DNA from: Cryptomeria japonica
Taxonomy: Eukaryota > Streptophyta > Pinopsida > Cupressales > Cupressaceae
Length of the DNA stretch: 64,000 bases
Assembly: GCF_030272615.1 (NCBI RefSeq)
Contig: NC_081410.1
Span: 226,103,415 to 226,167,414 of the forward strand
Direction of reading: 5' to 3'
Shown here piece after piece: positions 21,405 to 33,617 of this stretch. The number at the start of each line of letters is the position of its first letter. The first letter of the stretch is position 1. The notes under the pieces are model-generated. The model searched no databases, was not told the DNA's origin, and saw only the letters and a list, made by a program, of their open reading frames with translations. Made by a program: the position numbers and the translations under genes.

Positions 21405-22362
21405 TCAATTAACTAAATATCTAATATTTAATTATTCCTTTAATCAATTAAATATCTAATATTTAATGGTTATTCTTCTATCCTATAGTCTCAATTATTA
21501 AATGATTTCCAAATTATTTAATTTCATTTCCAACTCATCTCCCATCTCCACTTCATCTTTCCTTTGCCAACTCATCCACCACGTGGCTAAATTAATTCAA
21601 CAAAATTAAAATAAATAAATTATTTATCAGTCACTTATCTTCAACCTCCAAAATAAATGAAATATTGTGTACGTACACACATTTCTTAACCTTCTTCTAT
21701 ATTCTCTCCAACATCACTACATCTTAAGAAGGACTTGAGTCCACTTGTCCTCTCATGCCTAAATCTTCTCCAACCATCCCTAGATTCCCTCAGTCAGCAA
21801 CCCAATCAAGGTGAGATGAGTGACACTTGTCTTCTCCTTCCCCCTTTTCTCTCAACCTTCACCTTTTCTCACAACCATCCAAATCTGCAAATCTGATCAT
21901 GATCGCTGATCTAGGCCACATCATCTTATCCTCTCAAAGTCTATAAAATTAGGAGTTTGAGTTAAGAAAGAGTTAGTCTTCATGTGAGTTTTCAAGTTAA
22001 CAATTTGAGAAAACTTATGCATCTGTGAGTTTTAATCTTGAAGCAAATAGTATAATCATTTAGCTTTAAATCATTTGCATTGCATGTCATAGTATCAGTT
22101 AACTATCAATTATCAGTCCATTCTTCATATACCATCTTGGAAGCTATCAATGCTTGTCTGAGAGCACATCATCTGCAACCAGGAACAATGGAGTTAGGAC
22201 ACAATGAGACTTTAATAATGAAGGTAAAAATAGTGTTTTTATTTTAATATCAATTTCATGTAGTTTCATTGGTTGAGTTTGGATTTCCTGTAGCATTTCT
22301 TTTGTATTTTGTGAAACTAACAAGTTGCAAGTAGTATTCTGATGATGAAATTCAAGTCAACA

Positions 22363-24597
22363 CATTTTGGCACTCATTGTGGGGCTGGAGCCTTGCATAT
22401 ATCTTTCTAGTATCCTGTCTAGTTCTCACAAAAACAAGTTTAATGCATTTGTAATCTAGATTCATGCTTGTGCGAGTTTGGACAATGCTTTTATTTAATA
22501 GATTAGTGCTTTTATCTTGCAGGTTAGCGCATTTGATGTTTAGGTTAGTGCTTTTGTCTACAAATCAACGCATTTAATCCTCAAAGCAACGCTTTTGTCT
22601 CACAAGTTAACACATGTGTCATTTCGGTTAGTGCTTTTGTCAGTGAATTCTCACTTTTTAGTCATCAGAGTAGCGCTTTTGTGCTGCAGCTTCACACTTT
22701 TGTCCTCTAGGTTAGCGCTTTTTAGGTGAAAGACAGTGCATTTGTTAAGATAGCACTTCTATTTGTAACTAACAAACTTTTTTTTTGTGGGTCCAAATGT
22801 CCAAGAACTAAAAGTTTCAAACTACTAACATATCTATATGCAGGATTGTTTTTAAGCAAATTTGATGCATTTCCTCACATAGTTAATTAAGAGTTTTATT
22901 TTGGAGAGTAACACATCATATCTTGCTCATTTAGCTTAACTAAGGGTATAAATTGAGAACATGCAACTTGCATTTTTGAGTGACTTCTTTAAAGTAGTTG
23001 CACATAGATTTTAGAGGGCTAAAATAAACTTGTATTTTCCATGCTTAATGAACTAATAGGTAAGTATGCTCTCACCCTCATATGGTGATCAGAAAACCAG
23101 ACCTACTTTCTTTTATGTGTAACCTTTAGAGGGCCCACCTTCCCAAGCTGCCTTGAGGGGGCCCGTAAGAGGGGAACAACCCAAAGTGGAAACGGGCTAA
23201 TACCTAGTCCTTCCAATCCACTCTAAATAAATCGTGTTTGTGACGAAAGTCATAAGCAACATGTGCTGATAAGTTCATACCGACACTATGTTTCCCCATA
23301 AACCCTATGGAGTCTAACCTCTACAGGCTAGGAACCTTCTGTATTTACAGAGCTGAAAGTGCCACATGTATGGCCACATGATCAAAATCCTTTACTAAAA
23401 ACCACTTGTACTAGTTGTCAAAATCCTTCTAATTGTTGGTGCAGGAAGTCAGACCTCTAAAGTGGCTCACACACATACGATTCTTAGTAGAGATATAAAG
23501 TTTATAGTTTTCATGGAAACTGGTGTTTGACTACCCCGAAGAAGTGAGTGTCGAGGGTGGAGCCAGTGGGGTCAAGCATCTAAATATCCACTTTGAATAG
23601 CGTAGTCTCGAGGGAAACCCCATGTGAGATTCAATAGTTATTGTCTCAGCATGCCACAAGATTTGTACTTGGTTGTGCACTTTGTTTTTCAAACATTGTG
23701 TCTTCTATGTCTATAACATGCTCAAAATGGTCAAAAATTGAAGAAAATCATCATCTAAGAATGAGCAAAAATCCAACAACTTGCTGGAAGAATTGAAAAG
23801 AATCCTTGAAACATAGTCAGAGCAATGCTTTCAAGCAACAAGATAGCACATTTGTCCCATATGTTAGGACGTTTTGACCAAAAAGTTAGCACAAACATTT
23901 TCTCACATCTGAGACAAAGCATATCAAACCAAAATTTCAAAATTAGTGTCAAAAACACTTCAAAGAATTGTCTTTAAACTATCACACATTTCAAACTAGT
24001 TCGATAACTGGGTTACCAATCCAACAAGCTATTTCCAAAAGGTTTCCATAAGCATAAAACATTCAACAAGCTATTGATTCAAACATCTTAAGTGCAAAAA
24101 TCAACATCATTGTTTGTTTCTTATCAGGATATATCCAATCCTCTATCATGAAACTTGATCAATCCACCTTGTGTTCATTACCTTGGATATATCTTTCCTA
24201 TTTTGAACCTAGGTTATATCAATTTCAGAATTGCACCCACATTGGAATCAAGCAAACTTGTAAATCATCATATGCTTATATGACTTTTAAGTATCGGCTT
24301 AAGAAAAGAAAACCCAGTTATAAAGGTACTCAGAAAAGGATAACATTCTTGTATATCAATCGCAAGATCTTATTAAAACGTCGGACATTCCTACATCATT
24401 TTCGTCACTGTTTACGTGGCTGTGGGACAAAATTTGAAGGATAAATTTTGCAAGGATGTTCTTTTCAACAAAGAGACACTTCATCACAATGAATAAACAA
24501 TAGTGGTAAAATCAACAAGCACACCTTCCTAAACCAATAATCACCTAGTGAGTTGTCTTTAGAAAACTTCAAAATTTTGAAACGATCACATGGCAGT
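22363..24597 (+). other. TAT gypsy untranslated leader
   Basis: No gene supported. It starts just after the 5' LTR with ttttggcactcattgtgg, which occupies the primer-binding-site position and resembles the TGGCGCC-type site of TAT/Athila elements. A long non-coding leader before gag is usual for this lineage. It contains a 21-bp tandem repeat (22440-22755) and a GC-richer part near 23110-23220. Small frames (23755-23958 minus, 24148-24444 plus) show no recognisable domain. Confidence 0.6.
22440..22755 (+). repeat. Tandem repeat of 21-bp unit in the TAT leader
   Basis: About fourteen degenerate copies of a unit close to ttagcgcttttgtctncnagg. Unit starts fall at 22461, 22482, 22503, 22524, 22545, 22566, 22587, 22607, 22628, 22649, 22670, 22691, 22712 and 22733, so spacing is almost exactly 21 despite much base change. 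Isolated similar units recur near 23820-23895. Confidence 0.8.
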
Positions 24598-27571
24598 TTG
24601 GACTAGAGCTCAATACGAACAATTGAGAAAACAACAAAAACAAATGGAAGAAGAAGACAATTCAACGTTCCACACTTTTGGGTATACGACTGTGGATGAA
24701 GAAGAGATCAATAACACCATTAGAGACCTTGAGAAAGATTTCAAATTTTGATGTTGGCAAAATCAGGAGCTAAATTGCCACAAGTCTTTAACATAGAAAG
24801 CTTGAAACAGTATGTGAAGACAAGTAGTACTCAAAACACAGATGATCCAAATAATGAAGATATAAACAAAGAAAGTCGTGAAGAAACAAGAAAAGAACAT
24901 GATGACACAAGAAAAGAGTGTAGTGATAGAAGAACTTATGACGAGATAAGGAGAAATTGTATGGATAATCCGTTGTTAAGCCTCACTCAGCAAATGCAAA
25001 TTCTACAACAATAGATACAAGATATGCAAAATGGAACAAGCTCCAATAAGTATTCATTGGAAGATATATGTCTGTATCCTTTTGATAAGGGTTTGAATAT
25101 GATACCATTTCCACAGCATTGCGAGATCCCTAAATATGATAAATACGATGGAAAATTTGATCTTCAAAATCATATTAGGGAGTTTTGTACTATGAGTATG
25201 GAATTTGCACACGACGAAACTTACATGATGTGTCTATTCCCTAGGAGTTTAAATAGACAATCAATGGAATGGTTTTCAAGATTACCATTTGGAATCAATC
25301 TTTTGAAGAACTCGTGAATAGGTTCATAACAATGTTGGATTTATGCAATGTTAAACAAAAGAATGGTGAATCTTTCATGATTTTCTTGCAGTGATGGAAA
25401 TGAATGTTTAATAGGTATCCAAGAGATGTATCTGATCAAGAAAAGATGGACATATTCATTGATAATATTATCAGTGAAACGAGTTATCGTCTAAAAATGT
25501 AATGTCCTCCTTCTTTCGCTAAGATGATTAAGAATGGTCTGAAAATAGAAGACACGATGGTAAAGAAAGGAGAGCTAAAACTTTAAAATAATTATTACAA
25601 CAATAATAACCACAACAAAAACAACAACACCAATGACAAACCTAAGTTTTGGTCAAAGAATAGGAATACCATCAATTGAGGAAATGACGATAGTAATGCT
25701 ATGAAATAGCAACCAATCTTTAATCTATCAAGTCAAATCCCAAACAATAACAATCAAGAAAACAATAAATCCAAGTCTTTCTTCTCCAATCCTTGAAGAA
25801 AATTCACAAACATTGGAGAACCCTTGGAATCAGCCTTGAAAATTCTTCTTGCAAACAAACAAACTATTTTACCAGAAGTAAGAAGTTGTGAACCAAAAAT
25901 CAAATTGAATTGGTGGAATGACAATCATTTTTGCAATTTCCATCGAAATAAAGGACACCAAACTAATGATTGTCAGAGATTGAAACATCTTATCCAAGAT
26001 TTAATTTATAATGAAACTATCACAGTGGATAGCCATAAGACAAACGAATCACACCTAGCCTTCAAAACTCCACTTCCAAACTATGAAAAAAGTGAAAAAT
26101 CCAAATCAAAAGATGACAAAGGAAAAGCCAAAGTGAACTACACTTATACATATTATGATGTGGTAAATGTCATCATCATTAAGGATAACATACCTTCAGA
26201 ACCAATCAATGTTATTACGAGAAGTAAAGCAAAGGTCACATTTCTAGGTATAACAATTTAATAAACCTCTACTTCATGACAATATAACTTAGTAGAGAAA
26301 TTACAAAGAATATCTGCTCAAATATCAATTTTAGAGCTTCTCAAAGTTTCACCTATGCATAAATAAATTTTGGAAAAATCTCTAGTAGAAACAACAGTTT
26401 CAAAAGACTTGGATGTGGATCAATTCCAAAACATGGTGGGACACCTTATAGCCCCTCATTGCATATCATTTTCCGAAAATGATGACACATCCTTGCAACA
26501 TCCTCACAATGTTCCCTTACATGTTGAAGTCACCATTAATATAACTTGTGTCAAACACGTACTCATAGATGGTGGAGCTGGATTAAACATTTGTGCATTA
26601 AGCTTAATAAAGGCTTTGGGATATTCAAAAAATGTCGTAGATCCAAAGAAGAAAATAACCATTAGGGTTTATGATGAAGAAGAGTGTTCTTCTAGCCCCC
26701 ACGGGTTAGAGTAGTTGGTCTTAAGTCTCGAGTTTTCTCCCTAGGGTCTTGGGTTCGACTCTCTCTCCTGGAGTTATTCTGCCACAGACACTTGGGGGCA
26801 GTGCTAATGGCACTGTGGCCATGGGGATTAGTCTCGCCCCCAGCTCGCCCCTTGCTTGAACCAGGATAAGGTCGGGCCACTAGGCTGGGGACGCGGGGAC
26901 ACCCTGACGACAAAAAAAGAAAAGAGGAGCGTTCTTCTAAAGGAAATGTGGTGTTACCAATTAAAATAGGACTTGTGAAAAGGAATACATTATGTCAGGT
27001 TCTAGATTTGAATATCTGGTATAACATTCTTCTAGGAAGGCCATGGATTCATAAAATCCAAGCAGTTCCTTCTACATATCACCAATGTGTAAAGTTTCCT
27101 CATGAGGGAAAAGGGGTCACTATAATTGCAGACTCTAGCCAATATTGCAATAATCTGAAGCCAACAAAAGATACAAGAGTTCCACGTAATAGAAAATCAG
27201 TATATCCTACCAAAGAAATTCAAGAAAAGTTATGCGAAACCTTCGAGAAAAAGATCAAATCAAATGATGAAGGAATGGGAAAATATTCTTTACATAATTG
27301 TCCACTTTCACCTAAATCATATGGAAAGCCTACAAATATGCGACCACAGATCTCAAAAAAATCAAAAGAAATGTTTAATGGAGCATTTGTTAGAGCTGGA
27401 ACACTGGCAGAAGAAACTGAAGACAAGGACATTCTTGGTTGGTTGTACAAAGATGAAAATGAAACTATAGCAACAGTTGCAGAAGTCAATATTCCCATAG
27501 AGCAATATGAAAATGGTTATAAGATCATGCAAAAAATGGGGTATGAAGGAAAAAGACCAATATTCCCATAG
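24598..27571 (+). pseudogene. TAT gypsy gag and protease region
   Basis: Gag-like blocks include PFPQHCEIPKYDKYDGKFD and the retrotransposon gag core around 25180-25320 (HIREFCTMSMEF, MEWFSRLPFG). A knuckle-like motif, FCNFHRNKGHQTNDC, is near 25930. The aspartic protease core VLIDGGAGLNICALSLIKAL lies near 26550-26620. A tRNA-derived SINE (26695-26923) sits directly after this core. The region is decayed in many places. The protease and knuckle forms fit the TAT group of Ty3/gypsy. Confidence 0.8.
26695..26923 (+). mobile_element. tRNA-derived SINE inside the gypsy protease region
   Basis: A 229-bp GC-rich insert in AT-rich surroundings. Near its start is tagagtagttgg (26707-26718), which matches the tRNA A box with one change. 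At 26752-26762 is ggttcgactct, a good B box. The spacing of about 33 bases is tRNA-like. It ends in an A-rich tail, caaaaaaagaaaa, and is flanked by the duplication gaagagtgttcttcta (26679-26694) and gaggagcgttcttcta (26924-26939), 14 of 16 bases equal. This gives RNA polymerase III promoter boxes, tail and target duplication: all the marks of a SINE. The body after the tRNA-like head is not one I can assign to a named family. Confidence 0.85.
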
Positions 27572-30500
27572 AGCAATATTAAGAGAAAAGAGGCATATAC
27601 AAGACAACAAAAGAAAGAGAATGAAAAAGACCAAGAAGTAACACCACAAGAAGCACAAACAAAAATTGATCAAGCATCAGGAAATATCATATATCTATCA
27701 AATGAGGAGAAAGATGTACCAAGGTATGGAAGAACCATAGAAGAACTAAGAGATAGTCAAGTAGGATTGACTATTAGTCCAGAAGAAGTTGAATTCGAGA
27801 GAAGACAAAAGCTAGTAAGATAATCTTCTATATCATGTGCACAAGTATGTCAAATTCAAAATACAAATGAATCTATTGAAATTAATCAAGAAGGAACTTG
27901 TAGTACTAAAGACGTGTGTGTTGATATAATCCATTTGTTTGAGGGACGAACATCAGATGAAGAGTCACTTGAGTGCGAACCACAAAATACTAATACTGAT
28001 TTTGTTAGAATTGATTGGAGAACACTTGGGAGAGACTATCCTCAAGATCATTCCATCTATGACATTACCTACTCTATGCCAAATTATGACTATTATGCCA
28101 TGAACCTTGAAGCACCTAACACTGATGATGACTATGACTTACCCCTTCTTCATCCAAAACTAATTGATTGGGATAACCTAGAAAAATATGAATTGGATGT
28201 ATTTTCCAATGATCATAATTTAGCTGTGTATCTTAATGCCATTGAACCCATAACACCTAAGATATATTCCATCATGGAATCAAGTAATGTTTCTTGCAGT
28301 CAGGAGAATTCCAAACTTACTAGTCGCAAAATTGAAATAAAACAAGGAAAAATACCTAGTGCTGAAAACCATTTCATGGCAACACTAGATCAATCAAAAG
28401 GAAAAATAAAGGACATATTTGACAGTGAAAACCTCTTTGAGGTGCCAGAAGATGGAAATTTTGACATCCTCCCTGCATATTTTTAGGAGAGATATGTTAT
28501 TCTAATAGAACCAATAGAAGCAATAAACATTGGCACACCAAAGGATCCCAAGATACTTCATTCTGTTGCATCGTTATCAGATAAATAGAGGAAAGACTAC
28601 ATAAAATTCTTCAGACAGAGACAAATAAATTTTGCTTGGTCCTATGCAGACATGCCAGGACTTAATCCAGATATTATCATGCATCGTCTCAATGTGGATC
28701 TAAAAGCAAAACCAGTTAAACAAAAGCTAAGGAAGATGCATCCACACATCGCTCTCCTTGTAAAAGTTGAGTTAAATGAACTATTAGATGTGGGTTTCAT
28801 AAGACCTGTTGCCTATCCAGAATGGGTTTCAAGCATTGTGCCAGTGTCAAAGCTAGATAAAAGCATAAGAGTCTGCACCGATTTCAGAGATTTGAACAAG
28901 GCATGTCCCAAAGATGATTTCCCACTACCCAACATTGATATAATTGTGGACTTATCAGTAGGACATGAGATATTTCCATTAATGGATGGATTCTCAAGAT
29001 ACAATCAAATATGAATCACCCCTGAAGATCAAGAAAAGACAACATTCACTTGTGCATGGGGTACTTACTGCTGGAATGTTATGCCACTTGGGCTTAAGAA
29101 TGTAGGAGAAACTTATCAAAGAGCTATGACAACAATCTTTCATGATATGATGCATACATTTATGGAAGATTATGTAGATGATATACTTGAACAATCTCAT
29201 ACAAGAAAATAACATTTGAACATGTTGGGCAAGATCTTTGATAGGCTTGAAAGACACCAGTTAAGATTAAACCCAAAGAAATGTGCATTTGGAGTAACCT
29301 CTAGAAAAATTCTTGGGTACATTATATCAACTCGTGGAATTGAAGTAGATCCAGAAAAGATCAAAGCCACCATGGAAATGGAGTCACCTAGGAACATAAG
29401 TCAATTGTGTTCTTTACAAGGAAGATTGCAATCAATCAGAAGACTTGTCTCTCAATTAGCAGATATATGTCATCCATTCACTCACCTTTTACATAAGAAC
29501 GTTCCATTCAAATGAGATCAGAAATGTGAAGAGGCTTTTATGCAAATCAAAGAATATCTCATGAATCCTCCGATACTTGTATCACCAATCAAAGGGAAAC
29601 CATTGTTACTTTATATCTCAGTGACAAATGTATCATTAGGAGCTCTCCTAGAACAACATGATGAAGAAGGAAAAGAAAGAGTAGTGTATTACATCAGTAG
29701 AACACATGTTGGCTATGAATTGAATTATAAATCAATAGAGAAGACATGCCTAGCAGTTGTATTTGCAACTCAGAAGCTGTAACATTATATGCTGACTCAT
29801 TCTGTGAAACTAATAGCAAAGATAGATCCACTAAAGTATTTGTTGAACAAGTCAACTTTGATAGGCAAACTAGCAAAGTGGGTTATGGTACTAAGTGAGT
29901 TTGATATAGAGTATGTTAATCGAAAAGCTATCAAAGGATAGGTCATTGCTGATCAATTAGATGAAGCACCTTTACAAGATGACATACTATTACACATTGA
30001 ATTTCCTGATGCAAACATTTTGACAATAAGTACAAAATTTTGGGAATACACAATATGGATCAGGCGCAAGAATTTTGTTCATCTCACCTCAAGGACACAC
30101 AATTCCAAAATCATATAGGCTGCGGTTTCCATGCATAAATAATACTGCAGAATATGAAGCATTGACTATTGGTCTCAAAATGGCTATTGAATGGAATATC
30201 AAGGAATTACATGTCTATGGTGATTCATAGCTTATCATCAACCAAATAAATGATGATTATCAAACTAAAGATGACAAGGTCATGCCCTAAAAATAGTTGG
30301 TAGAAGAGTTTAAAGAACACTTTGAATAATTATCATTCACTAAGATCCCAAGAAATGAGAATAAAGCAGGAGATGCAATGACTACAATAGCATCTCTCTT
30401 GCAGAATAAGGAGAATCAACAATGTTATGAATTCATGGTGGAAGATATCTAAACCCCTACCATTCAATCCCAACATACCTACATGATTTTCCATATATCG

Positions 30501-31771
30501 GGAACTGATCAATCTTATATGACCAAACCTATTAGTACTTAAAAGAGAATATCCTTCCTCTTGACCTATCCCACAATCAGAGAAGAAATTTTATCTGTCA
30601 GTCATCCTGCTATACTATTATTGTCGATACCTTATATAGGAGAGGTCTAGATAGCACTTTATTGAGATGTCTCGAACAATAAGAATATGAGAAAGTTCTT
30701 AACGAAGTTCACGCAGGTATTTGTGGCAGACACTCAAGTGGATTAACACTGGCTAAGAAACTTATTCGTATGGGTTATTATTGGCCTACTATGGAGAGAT
30801 ATTCATTCACATATGCCAAGAAATGCAAACAATGCCAGATTCATGGGAATCTCATTCACACACCAGCACAAGAATTGTATTCTATTGCAGGATCATGGCC
30901 ATTTTCTCAATGGGGCCTTGATTTGGTAGGTAAGATAAATCATTCATCTTCTAATGGACATAAGTTCATTTTGACTGCTACTAAATATTTCACTAAATAG
31001 ATTGAAGTAGTACCCTTGACAAAAGTGATAGGAAAACAAATATCGTCATTCATCTTGAATTATATAATCTGTCACTATGGAGTTCCTATGACCATTATAA
31101 CTGATAATGGACGACCATTTAAGAATCAAGATTTGAAGGAATTATGTGAGCAATTCCATATCCAACATAGGTTTTCTAATCTATATTAGCCACAAGGAAA
31201 TGGTCAAGCTGAGGCATCAAACAAGACTATCTTGAAAATCTTTAAGAAAACAGTCAATGAAGCTGGAAAAGATTGGCACATTCAGCTAAATCCCACTCTT
31301 TGGGCATACCGAACTAGCATCCGCACACCAATGGGGGCAACTCCATATTGCTTAGTCTATGGATCAGAATCCATATTACTAATAGAAGTGGAGATACCTT
31401 TTCTACGAGTTTCCTTCAATGGTCTTATACTAGAAGAAGAAGAACGAGTCTCCAGACTTCAAGAACTTGAGCTGATCCAGGAACGTCGCCAAAATACAAT
31501 AGATCATTTGAAGGTATATCAACAAAGATTGGCAAGAAGTTATAATCACAGAGTCAAGCCACACATTTTTCAAATTGGAGATATAGTTCTAATGGAGAAT
31601 CCAAGAAATTAGCAAGACCGAGAAAAACAAGGGTAAATTTGAACCAAATTGGCTAGGTCCTTTTGTCATAGTAGCGACATATGGATCAAGAGCATACAAG
31701 TTATCTACCCCTGAAGGTGATTGGTTTGATGAACCTATCAATTCTATCCATCTCAATAAATTCTATGCTTG
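27572..31771 (+). pseudogene. TAT gypsy RT, RNase H, second RNase H and integrase region
   Basis: The RT (about 28650-29350) shows VGFIRPVAYPEWVSSIVPV, IRVCTDFRDLNKACPKDDF and MEDYVDDIL. The first RNase H (about 29520-29960) begins with PILVSPIKGKPLLLYISVTN. A second, archaeal-type RNase H (about 30060-30420) shows INNTAEYEALTIGLKMAIEW and IPRNENKAGDAM. The integrase (about 30690-31600) shows HAGICGRHSSGLTLAKKL, CKQCQIHGN, TDNGRPFKNQDL, GNGQAEASNKTILK and LWAYRTSIRTPMGATPY. The order RT-RNaseH-aRNaseH-integrase is specific to the TAT lineage. Many breaks are present and no working product is expected. Confidence 0.85.
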
Positions 31772-32445
31772 AGATATAAAGTCCTGGAAAAATCAATAAA
31801 AAGCATATAAAGTCCTGAAGAAATTAGTAAAAATCATAAGAGCAAAAAATCCCTAAAAAGCATAAAACAACGAAAAACAGAAAAAAAAATACAATAAATT
31901 TAGACAGTGAAAACCTGGTAAACAGGTGCTATCTAAAAAGTGAGTTCTTCCATCTATGAGAGCGCTTTGCGCACGTATTTATCCATCCTTTCGTATCTAT
32001 CATTTCCATTTATCCTAGCTTATCCATTTCATCTTTCGCATCCATTGCTTTGAACCATTTAGCAGGAAATATGTAGCTTACCAACAATTATCAATCTTTG
32101 ACATACTTGTCGTAGTCACTGTCTTAGATTTTATCAAAATCAATCAATCTGCATTATATCTCGCCATGATTTGGATCTTGATCAATTCATACATCCATTA
32201 TAAAGTTTTGCTTCCACTGGGGGCAAAATCCTATTTCCTTTTGCTAAGGTGATCTTTTAAATATTTGAAAATCCAAAACATTCGGAAAAATTAGAAAAAC
32301 AAAAAATATCTAGGATTTTGAAACAGATAATGAGCAAAAAAGCAACGAAGATCAAGGCCTTTTATGACAACTGAATCGTGAAACTCAGGATACAAACAAT
32401 CAACCAACAAGTAATAAAGGATTATAAATGACCATTCATCAATAT
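31772..32445 (+). other. TAT gypsy 3' untranslated region, first part
   Basis: No gene seen. It is A-rich non-coding sequence after the integrase (ataaagtcctg repeats near 31778-31820, aaaaacagaaaaaaaaat near 31870) that continues to the inserted solo LTR at 32446. Confidence 0.5.
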
Positions 32446-33617
32446 TGTTACTATTTACTAAGTTGTCATTAGTTTTATATCCAAATTCATCCTATATACT
32501 CTAGTCGGTTAATACTACCGGAACATTTAGTTGGTAAGCACTAAAGTAGTCAGTTACAAAAGATAGAAGTCACAGAGTCTAGTATACACCGAGCTATCTA
32601 TCGAGTAACACTCTATGTCTACCGAGCAGCAAAAATGATATACCGAGTGAACACACACCAAGTGAAAACGTGTTACTAGATTCATTGAACCTAGACACAT
32701 GTGTGGAAACGTGTTACAAGATCGAGGAACAAAGAACCGTTATCACATAGGAAATTGCACTTCTAGATTGTGTATGATTTTGAGGACATCTATCCAATGA
32801 AATAATTTGTATGGTTATTCATTCGATGAATCATGTTTGTAAGATCAAAGCATGAACAAGATCGCCGTCCTAAGAGATCTATTTATACAACATGAATTAA
32901 AGATTAGATATAGAGGTGTATGAAGCAAGACATGTGTAATAGATAAGGAAGCACTGAGTATTGTGACTGTTAGAGACACATAAGGTCACTGAGAAGGATT
33001 TCAGAGAACAGTCAAGAAACAGAGTAAACAGAAGGGTTTACCGAGTTAATCTATGGATTAATGAGGTATGCTATAAGCAAGGTAATCTCATTTTGAGCAC
33101 ATAGAATCTGCTATAACATTTCAAATGTGAAGTTGCAGATATTTTGTAATATTGTGTTGTAATATTTTGAGTTGTAAGAGAAACCTTTAATAGGGTAAAA
33201 GACTCTAACAAAGTTTATAAATTGTAAAGCCTTTAACCAGGTGCAACATTTTAGAATAAGTGTTGTAAAATCCTTTAGCAAGGTAGATCTAATGATCTTG
33301 ATACTCCTAACAGGGAAGCTATCAGAAATAGCTAAACATGTAGCTTTAACCGAGCAACCATTATTATTGCAGTAGCGAAGTTGTGGGTGCCATCCCCACC
33401 GCAATTTTTCTCTCTAACCAAGAGTTTCTGCGTAACCAAAATATAGGTGTTATGGGGTGAATCATGTATGATTGTTATTTATTTGTTTTAGCATTATATT
33501 ATGTTACAACAGTTTTTGGTTTATGCTTAATAGTAAAGTTATTGTTGAAGAAAAGATTTGAAGTACTGATTCACCCCTCCCCTCTTAGTACATTAGCTTT
33601 CCATATTGGGCCTAACA
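32446..33617 (+). mobile_element. Solo LTR, copia-type, inserted in the TAT element
   Basis: It starts TGTTACTATTTACTAAGTTG and ends ttgggcctaaca, is 1172 bp long and has no internal domains. Near the end it has ccatccccaccgcaatttttc and ctgattcacccctcccctct, the same end blocks as the copia LTR at 5337. Candidate TATA sequence tatttatac is near 32880. The flanks aatat (32441-32445) and aagat (33618-33622) agree at four of five bases, fitting an aged 5-bp duplication. The internal region was presumably lost by LTR-LTR recombination. Confidence 0.7.

Larger units (their letters stand above)
14956..22362 (+). repeat. TAT gypsy 5' LTR, split by LINE C
   Basis: LTR sequence lies at 14956-15140 and resumes at 21404-22362. 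Together the two parts match 35591-36772. The LTR starts TGTATACACATAAAAATGGC and ends ttcaagtcaaca. The interruption is exactly LINE C plus one copy of its target duplication. Confidence 0.85.

Noticed and set aside
22440-22755. CRISPR-like array
   Set aside because: The 21-base units are contiguous and degenerate, with no separate spacers, and the sequence is a retroelement leader in a plant genome.
26695-26770. A stand-alone tRNA gene
   Set aside because: A and B boxes are present, but there is no foldable acceptor stem that I can see, and the A tail plus target duplication show a SINE.
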